From: Methanobacteriota archaeon
Lineage (GTDB): Archaea; Halobacteriota; Bog-38; Methanoflorentales; Methanoflorentaceae
Direction: 5' to 3'
DNA: 9,996 nucleotides
Assembly (NCBI GenBank): GCA_003170935.1
Contig: PMYA01000063.1
Coordinates: 4,578 to 14,573 of the forward strand
The notes beneath the pieces are model-generated. The model was not told the origin of the DNA. It saw only the letters and a program-made list of their open reading frames with translations, and searched no databases. Numbering within the stretch: position 1 is the stretch's first letter; each line of letters begins with the position of its first letter. The position numbers were made by a program, and so were the translations under genes. Below are positions 6,158-9,996 of the stretch, in pieces.

Positions 6158-8404
6158 TTATTTCTCAACGATCGGGAGCTTCACCGTGAATGTCGATCCT
6201 TTTCCTACCTCACTCTCAACGATTATGTTCCCGCCGTGCGCTTCAACGATCCTTTTTACAACTGCGAGCCCGAGTCCCGTCCCCTTGGCCTTTCCCGTAA
6301 AAAGTGGCTTGAAGAGCTTGTCTTTGAAGTCCTCCTGGATTCCAGTTCCCGTATCGCTCACACATACTGCAATTGCGCCATCCGAAAACGCACTAACGTT
6401 GAGCTTCCCACCGCCGGGCATCGCCTGCATGGCGTTGAGTATGAGATTGGCAAATACACGATGGAGAAGATGCAGATCTGCCATCACTTGCAGATTTGGA
6501 ATCTGCAAGTTTATACGCACTCCGTCTGCAGGTGGCAGTGATCTGAAAACGTCTTCGATTAACCCTTTAATATCGACCTCATCTTTCTCAGGAACTATCG
6601 GACGTGCAAAGTCTTGGAGATCGCCGACGATCTTGTTCATGTAGAAGACCTGCTCGCTAATTTTTGCAAAAAGCTCAGATTCTCTTTCCCAATCGTCAGG
6701 ACCGCGTTGCTCAGGAGGGATCCGCTCAATGCGGAGCTTTTGCAGGTCAATGACATATTGAAGGACTTGCAACGGATTTCTGAGATCGTGACCTATCATC
6801 GCGGCGGTCTCGCCGATGCCTGCTAAGCGCTCGGCATTTTTGAGCGCCTCTTCCGTCTTTTTAAGCTCGGTAAAATCAATGCCGACAGCTAAGTGCCCGA
6901 TGTGCCGCCCGTCTCTGTCGATGAGACCCTCGTTAGCCCACTGGATCCACACGCGCCGTCCGTCCTTCGTGACGTTCTCGCTGAGAGTGATAGGATGCTC
7001 AGCAGGGGAAGCTAGGATGCTGTTGACAAGGGGCTTGAGCGGTCTTCCGGTGCTCTCCACCTCCGGAACGATGATCATAATGTCTTGCCCGATAAGTCCG
7101 TCGGGCTTGTAGCCAAAGAAGCTGGCTCCGTAGTCGTTAATGAAGGTAAGAATGCCTTCGGTGTTGGTTGTAAGGATTATGTTATTTGCAGTTTCGACGA
7201 GCGTACGGTACTGCTGCTCGCTCTCCTTGAGCCGGGCAGTCCGTTCGTCGACAAGTGCTTCGAGATGCCCAGAGTAACGCTGTAATTCCCCCTCTGCACG
7301 CTTCAGTTCGGTAACATCTCTCGCTGCAGCAAACAGTCCTTGAATCTCGCCAACTTCATTGCGGTATACCGTGGCGTTGTACATTACGTCAGTGACGCCC
7401 CCAGACTTGTGTTGAATGGCCAACGGGTAGTCCTTGACAAAACCGTCAGAGAATACCTGTTGGTACCCTCTGCGTGCCACTTCTGGTTCTGTAAAGTAGT
7501 CGCTGAAGTCCCTGCCGATCAGTTTGTTACGAGCGTAGCCAGTCACCTCTTCCGTAGCCTTGTTGGCGTCGGTGATTTTTCCCGCGGCATTGATAGTGAC
7601 GAGGGGGTCGAGACTCGCTTCGATAAGGCTTCTTGCATAGAGAGAGGCAGCACGGAGTTGCTCTTCGGCTTGCTTCCGATAGGTGATATCTCTCGTCGTC
7701 TCGAGAATTACGTCCGGAACATTCCGCGCACCGTACTGCAAAGCCCAATGGCTCATGACCATTATCCCGACGCCGGCGCGCGTAGTTTGTCGCAGCTCTC
7801 CCTCCCATCGCCCTGTACGAAAGAGGCAGTCGGTGATCTCCTCAAAAGGAGATGGAAATACGGTCTTAAGTAACGAATGAATCGGTTCGCCTCGCACGTC
7901 ATCTTGCTTCCATCCGTACTGCCTTTCCGCGCCCTTGTTCCAATATCTAATGTGCCCATCGAGATCAAAGATGATAATTGCATCATTTGCTGCGTCAAGC
8001 ATAGCGAGGCGCAGTTTTTCATCTATAGCATCGCGTTCCTCTGTTACGTCGTGTCCAAGCATTAGCACGCGTGTGACAGAGCCGTTCCTTATTGTCACAG
8101 GATAGAGGGACACTCGAAAACGCTGTCCTTTGTGAAGCGCCTCAGCGTGTATTGGCGCTCGTGACGAAATCACTTCGTTCATCCACTTTCTTTGTATTTC
8201 TGCTACATCAGCAGGCGATGCATCGTACGCGCTGGTGCCGATTAGCGTTGTCCCATCAGTGCTAAATCGCTCCTCAGCTACGTCGTTAACAGCGAGGATG
8301 GTTCCATCGGCGTCAATCAGCAACGCTGCGTCAGAAAAAACGCCGAGAAAGTCAGGCACTATTTCAAAGCGATCAGTTGATCCATCGCTGTGCAGTTTAT
8401 CCAC
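6158..8404 (-). CDS. soluble multi-PAS sensor histidine kinase
   Basis: The protein is 748 aa. The start is GTG at 8404 with GGTGA (8415-8411) six bases upstream; the overlapping ATG at 8409 meets a stop after four codons. There is no signal peptide or membrane helix, so it senses inside the cell. Four PAS-like domains can be seen at about 12-125, 132-246, 257-372 and 400-517. The last three carry family patterns such as YWNKGAERQYGW, DANKATEEVTGYARNKLIG and the closing DITxRKxAEE / DVTELKRAE / DFTELKKTEE linkers. A coiled-coil-like stretch lies near 366-398. The kinase core has the H-box GHDLRNPL with phospho-accepting H539, N-box N653/N657 in FANLILNAMQ, G1 DTGTGI at 684-689, F-box FKPLFT and G2 GKGTGLGLAV. 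All catalytic elements look intact. No response regulator or receiver domain lies in the window, so its partner must be elsewhere. The signal is unknown; PAS domains of this type may bind haem, flavin or small ligands, but no ligand is evident. Confidence 0.92.
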   Translation of the reverse strand: MDKLHSDGSTDRFEIVPDFLGVFSDAALLIDADGTILAVNDVAEERFSTDGTTLIGTSAYDASPADVAEIQRKWMNEVISSRAPIHAEALHKGQRFRVSLYPVTIRNGSVTRVLMLGHDVTEERDAIDEKLRLAMLDAANDAIIIFDLDGHIRYWNKGAERQYGWKQDDVRGEPIHSLLKTVFPSPFEEITDCLFRTGRWEGELRQTTRAGVGIMVMSHWALQYGARNVPDVILETTRDITYRKQAEEQLRAASLYARSLIEASLDPLVTINAAGKITDANKATEEVTGYARNKLIGRDFSDYFTEPEVARRGYQQVFSDGFVKDYPLAIQHKSGGVTDVMYNATVYRNEVGEIQGLFAAARDVTELKRAEGELQRYSGHLEALVDERTARLKESEQQYRTLVETANNIILTTNTEGILTFINDYGASFFGYKPDGLIGQDIMIIVPEVESTGRPLKPLVNSILASPAEHPITLSENVTKDGRRVWIQWANEGLIDRDGRHIGHLAVGIDFTELKKTEEALKNAERLAGIGETAAMIGHDLRNPLQVLQYVIDLQKLRIERIPPEQRGPDDWERESELFAKISEQVFYMNKIVGDLQDFARPIVPEKDEVDIKGLIEDVFRSLPPADGVRINLQIPNLQVMADLHLLHRVFANLILNAMQAMPGGGKLNVSAFSDGAIAVCVSDTGTGIQEDFKDKLFKPLFTGKAKGTGLGLAVVKRIVEAHGGNIIVESEVGKGSTFTVKLPIVEK

Positions 8405-8470
8405 CGCTCATCACCAATAGCCGTTCAGTCATCTCGATATCTAGCTGCCAACAAACGTTACTTTCTCGCG

Positions 8471-8492
8471 AATATAAGGTTTCACCCGTGAA
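8471..8492 (-). promoter_or_regulatory. promoter of the histidine kinase with an operator-like palindrome
   Basis: On the minus strand, TGAAA (BRE-like) is followed by CCTTATATT (TATA, 8479-8471). It would start transcription near 8447 and leave a leader of about 43 bases. A perfect inverted repeat, TTCAC-CC-GTGAA (8481-8492), overlaps the BRE, so a bound regulator would compete with TFB. Confidence 0.55.
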
Positions 8493-8527
8493 AAACAGCC
8501 GTGACTACTCTTTCTGCAGCTTAAAGG

Positions 8528-8782
8528 TTACGGCGACTCTGAGCGCTCGGCATCATCCTTTTTCAACTGCTCGTAGAGTTCTGGACCGACGCACTCTTTG
8601 GCATAAGCGCACCAATGAACGCACAGGTTCATGTCATTAAAAACCTCAAGTCCGCACTTGCTACATTTTACCTTGACATCTGATGAAAAAATCTCAATAT
8701 CCTCATTGCAGCGCGGGCATTTCTTGATTGTAAGCGTCGGCGTACGTAAGCGCGACGTCCCTGGACAACTACCAAACGCCAT
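8528..8782 (-). CDS. small zinc-ribbon protein with a C-terminal cysteine motif
   Basis: The protein is 84 aa. Two CxxC pairs (C22-P-R-C25 and C40-S-K-C43), separated by IEIFSSDVKVK, form a rubredoxin-like zinc ribbon. A second cysteine cluster follows: LCVHWCAYAKECVG, with C54, C58 and C64 and H56, then a short charged tail. I recall similar short proteins of the form CPxCG...CxxCG...CxxWCxxAxxC in anaerobic archaea and bacteria, but no function is established to my knowledge. The second cluster could bind a second metal or an Fe-S centre. The start ATG 8782 has only a distant GGAG upstream. A TATA-like GTGTATAAC at 8857-8865 would give a leader of about 50 bases. It is in the same direction as the DUF3795 gene upstream and the kinase downstream, with gaps of 227 and 123 bases. 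Confidence 0.72.
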   Translation of the reverse strand: MAFGSCPGTSRLRTPTLTIKKCPRCNEDIEIFSSDVKVKCSKCGLEVFNDMNLCVHWCAYAKECVGPELYEQLKKDDAERSESP

Positions 8783-8841
8783 TCTTTTCTAAGCTCCTTG
8801 GGCTTTCTTCATAAGCATTTAACAAACGAGAGCTCATTATG

Positions 8842-8880
8842 CACTTAAAATGAAGTGTTATACACTGAATATGAAGTGTT
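8842..8880. repeat. AAGTG half-site array upstream of the zinc-ribbon gene
   Basis: ATGAAGTGTT occurs at 8850-8859 and 8871-8880, a 21-base period (two DNA turns). Opposed half-sites CACTT (8842-8846) and ACACT (8862-8866) create two small palindromes, including AGTGT-TAT-ACACT (8854-8866). The last contains a TATA-like sequence on the minus strand, so a bound regulator would cover a promoter. Confidence 0.5.
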
Positions 8881-9009
8881 TTCACGATTCTTAGACGCCA
8901 AGTAATCAGCATTTGCCTAATCCCTACTTCCGTCTGTTGTCCAGGTTATCCAAGTTTTTAAGATTTAGATACCTTTACTTTCGTTCGACGTGTAGAAGCG
9001 GAAAAGTGT

Positions 9010-9468
9010 TCACCAGTTTTTCTTACCTGCAAGGAACGCATCGACGCCTTGCTTCTGTATTATCTTAAGATTTTTGATATGCGCGTCTCCATGCGCGGGC
9101 TTTAGAAAATTAAGCTTCTCACATATTTCAAAGTCGGCACACGCCCAGCACCCCTGAAAATCGTGCTTGCGAGCACAATTTCTAATCTTGCACTGAGGTG
9201 GCCCCCCGTTATCGCGGCATCCACGTTTACACCGGAGCTTCACCATCGCTCCTAACGTTTCATAGCACTGTGGATAATTAGCAAATGGCTTAAAGGCTAC
9301 AGCAAGCGCTGGAGCGATTTGCTCAAATCGATTCTCGCGCAACTTCTTTCTCAGATCTCGAGCTAAGTCTGCTATCTCTCCTGTATTATTAAGGCAACTA
9401 CCACAGTAGATGCCACAGTAAGCTATCTGCTGAGTTCCTTCGTCCCGTTCAACAGCGTGTGTAGTCAT
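9010..9468 (-). CDS. DUF3795 cysteine-rich protein
   Basis: The protein is 152 aa, a typical length for the family. The N-terminal YCGIYCGSC (C18, C22, C25) is the family signature. It is followed by CKRGCRDNGGPPQCKIRNCA (C80, C84, C93, C98), GCWACADFEIC (C107, C110, C116), H126 and the NLKIIQKQG ending. Eleven cysteines in total suggest one or more metal or Fe-S sites. DUF3795 proteins are common in strict anaerobes and their function is unknown, so no reaction is assigned. It is predicted to be cytoplasmic. The start ATG 9468 lies about 30 bases from a TATA-like TGTATAAC, leaving almost no leader; GGT just before the ATG is a weak ribosome site. It is the first of a row of minus-strand genes. 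Confidence 0.88.
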   Translation of the reverse strand: MTTHAVERDEGTQQIAYCGIYCGSCLNNTGEIADLARDLRKKLRENRFEQIAPALAVAFKPFANYPQCYETLGAMVKLRCKRGCRDNGGPPQCKIRNCARKHDFQGCWACADFEICEKLNFLKPAHGDAHIKNLKIIQKQGVDAFLAGKKNW

Positions 9469-9493
9469 TACCTATAATAACGAACACGAGAGT

Positions 9494-9501
9494 GTTATAC
9501 A
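9494..9501 (-). promoter_or_regulatory. TATA-like element of the DUF3795 gene
   Basis: The minus strand reads TGTATAAC, about 30 bases from the start codon. The 11-base sequence AGTGTTATACA (9491-9501) also occurs exactly at 8854-8864 upstream of the zinc-ribbon gene, suggesting matching promoters. Confidence 0.45.
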
Positions 9502-9515
9502 TTACGACTCAGCGG

Positions 9516-9559
9516 GTCACGTTGCTTAACAAGAATGACGAATCCAATTTGAACGTGAC
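9516..9559. repeat. 8-bp inverted repeat GTCACGTT / AACGTGAC
   Basis: The arms at 9516-9523 and 9552-9559 are exact reverse complements with a 28-base spacer, upstream of the DUF3795 promoter. It could be a pair of regulator sites. The rest of the stretch 9469-9660 shows no gene. Confidence 0.3.
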
Positions 9560-9660
9560 TCAAAAGTCGCTGCAGTTGCTACACTCATCTTTTGTTATCT
9601 CATATACTGTCGCTGAAGCTTAGTTAAGCGCTACTTAGTTGGGGGAACAGAATGCAGTTT

Positions 9661-9792
9661 TCAAGACTTTATTCGGAATAGCAGGTTCCGAAAACGACCG
9701 ACATCAGCATAGCCTATTGAAAATGAGCCGAAGGCACCTAGGTCGCGCTTGAGCGTCACCTCTTCTTCGACAATCACCTGGTCTTCACTCAG
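9661..9792 (-). pseudogene. remnant of an APC permease: 5' end only, CTG in place of the start codon
   Basis: The minus strand has AGGAGGT followed at normal spacing by CTG AGT GAA GAC. Reading from the CTG gives SEDQVIVEEEVTLKRDLGAF and then GSFSIGYADVG. The LKRDLGxFGSFSIGYADVG part is the conserved opening of many APC amino-acid permeases, just before TM1. Similarity stops at residue 32 (near 9697). The frame continues RFRNLLFRIKS and ends at TGA 9663-9661. No later transporter sequence is visible, and an in-frame TAG lies just upstream of the ribosome site. This is therefore probably a decayed gene that lost its main body and its start codon. A CTG-initiated short peptide is less likely. 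It differs from the intact permease at 2611-4044. Confidence 0.6.
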
Positions 9793-9813
9793 TTTGTAAA
9801 CCTCCTAGGTGCC
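9733..9813. repeat. 10-bp inverted repeat around the permease remnant's translation start
   Basis: GGCACCTAGG (9733-9742) and CCTAGGTGCC (9804-9813) are perfect reverse complements 61 bases apart. On the minus-strand RNA, the first arm overlaps the first bases of the AGGAGG ribosome site and the second lies in codons 17-20. Pairing would therefore mask the ribosome site. Confidence 0.4.
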
Positions 9814-9996
9814 AGCGATGGCTTGGCTTATTTTACTCGCTACCATCTTTAATCACTTTGATCCGTTATCGCGCTGTTTAGGCTTGAAAGTGTTTGATAG
9901 GCCACTGTTGCTAAAGCGCTTGCCCTCTAAACGCCGCCTGAGAGGGTATCTGGAACAGGTTTATTAAGGATAATTGGTGATTAAACGACGACATTC
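9814..9996. other. right edge without a recognisable gene
   Basis: Neither strand has a convincing frame. A small hairpin (TGCCCTCT 9921-9928 with AGAGGGTA 9941-9948, one G-T pair) is present. TTTATTAAG near 9960 followed by GGTGATTAAACG near 9976 could mark the start of a plus-strand gene beyond the window, but too little is left to judge. Confidence 0.3.

Noticed and set aside
6122..6644. Plus-strand open frames opposite the kinase
   Set aside because: They lie antisense to the well-supported ATPase domain of the kinase and have no recognisable motif.
7527..7808. Minus-strand alternate frame inside the kinase
   Set aside because: It is out of frame with the intact PAS-domain sequence and shows no features of its own.

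Overview
The window looks archaeal, most probably from a methanogen- or methanotroph-related euryarchaeote (ANME-1-like or Methanomicrobia-like). This is an inference. It rests on TATA/BRE-style promoter elements upstream of several genes, at least one probably leaderless mRNA, a perfect GGAGGTGA ribosome site, an archaeal-style lipoprotein rich in N-glycosylation sequons, a nitrogenase-like component 1 protein, a soluble multi-PAS histidine kinase and a DUF3795 cysteine protein. No rRNA, tRNA, CRISPR array or complete insertion sequence was found, so the lineage is not fixed.

Left part (1-1431, all minus strand). The window opens inside a nitrogenase component-1-like gene whose N-terminal 206 codons are present. 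Upstream of it lies a probable two-gene unit: a 71-aa protein with a perfect Shine-Dalgarno site, overlapping by ATGA a small CxxC protein. The second gene's frame is broken at an A8 run, and a +1 shift there would give a 125-aa product. A 9-base motif, GTGAGCGTG, occurs twice upstream of the nitrogenase-like gene and once upstream of the two-gene unit, which hints at shared control.

Middle part (1711-4701, plus strand). This holds an orphan PD-(D/E)xK endonuclease-like gene, a 12-TM APC-family permease and a small lipoprotein. A strong inverted repeat with a competing inner hairpin lies just before the lipoprotein.

Right part (4891-9468, minus strand). In transcription order this is a DUF3795 protein, a small zinc-ribbon protein, a four-PAS soluble histidine kinase without a neighbouring response regulator, a winged-helix-like protein and an FMN nitroreductase. 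Each is separated by an intergenic gap; promoter-like elements or inverted or direct repeats resembling operators are visible in several of these gaps. The region therefore looks like separately controlled redox and signalling genes rather than one operon.

Far right (9469-9996). There is no intact gene. The first 32 codons of a second APC permease remain on the minus strand, with a good ribosome site but CTG where the start codon should be, and the frame ends soon after the similarity stops. The window contains no obvious complete new system. The most interesting items are the divergent nitrogenase-like protein with its unusual cysteines and shared upstream motif, the frameshifted small operon, and the decaying permease.
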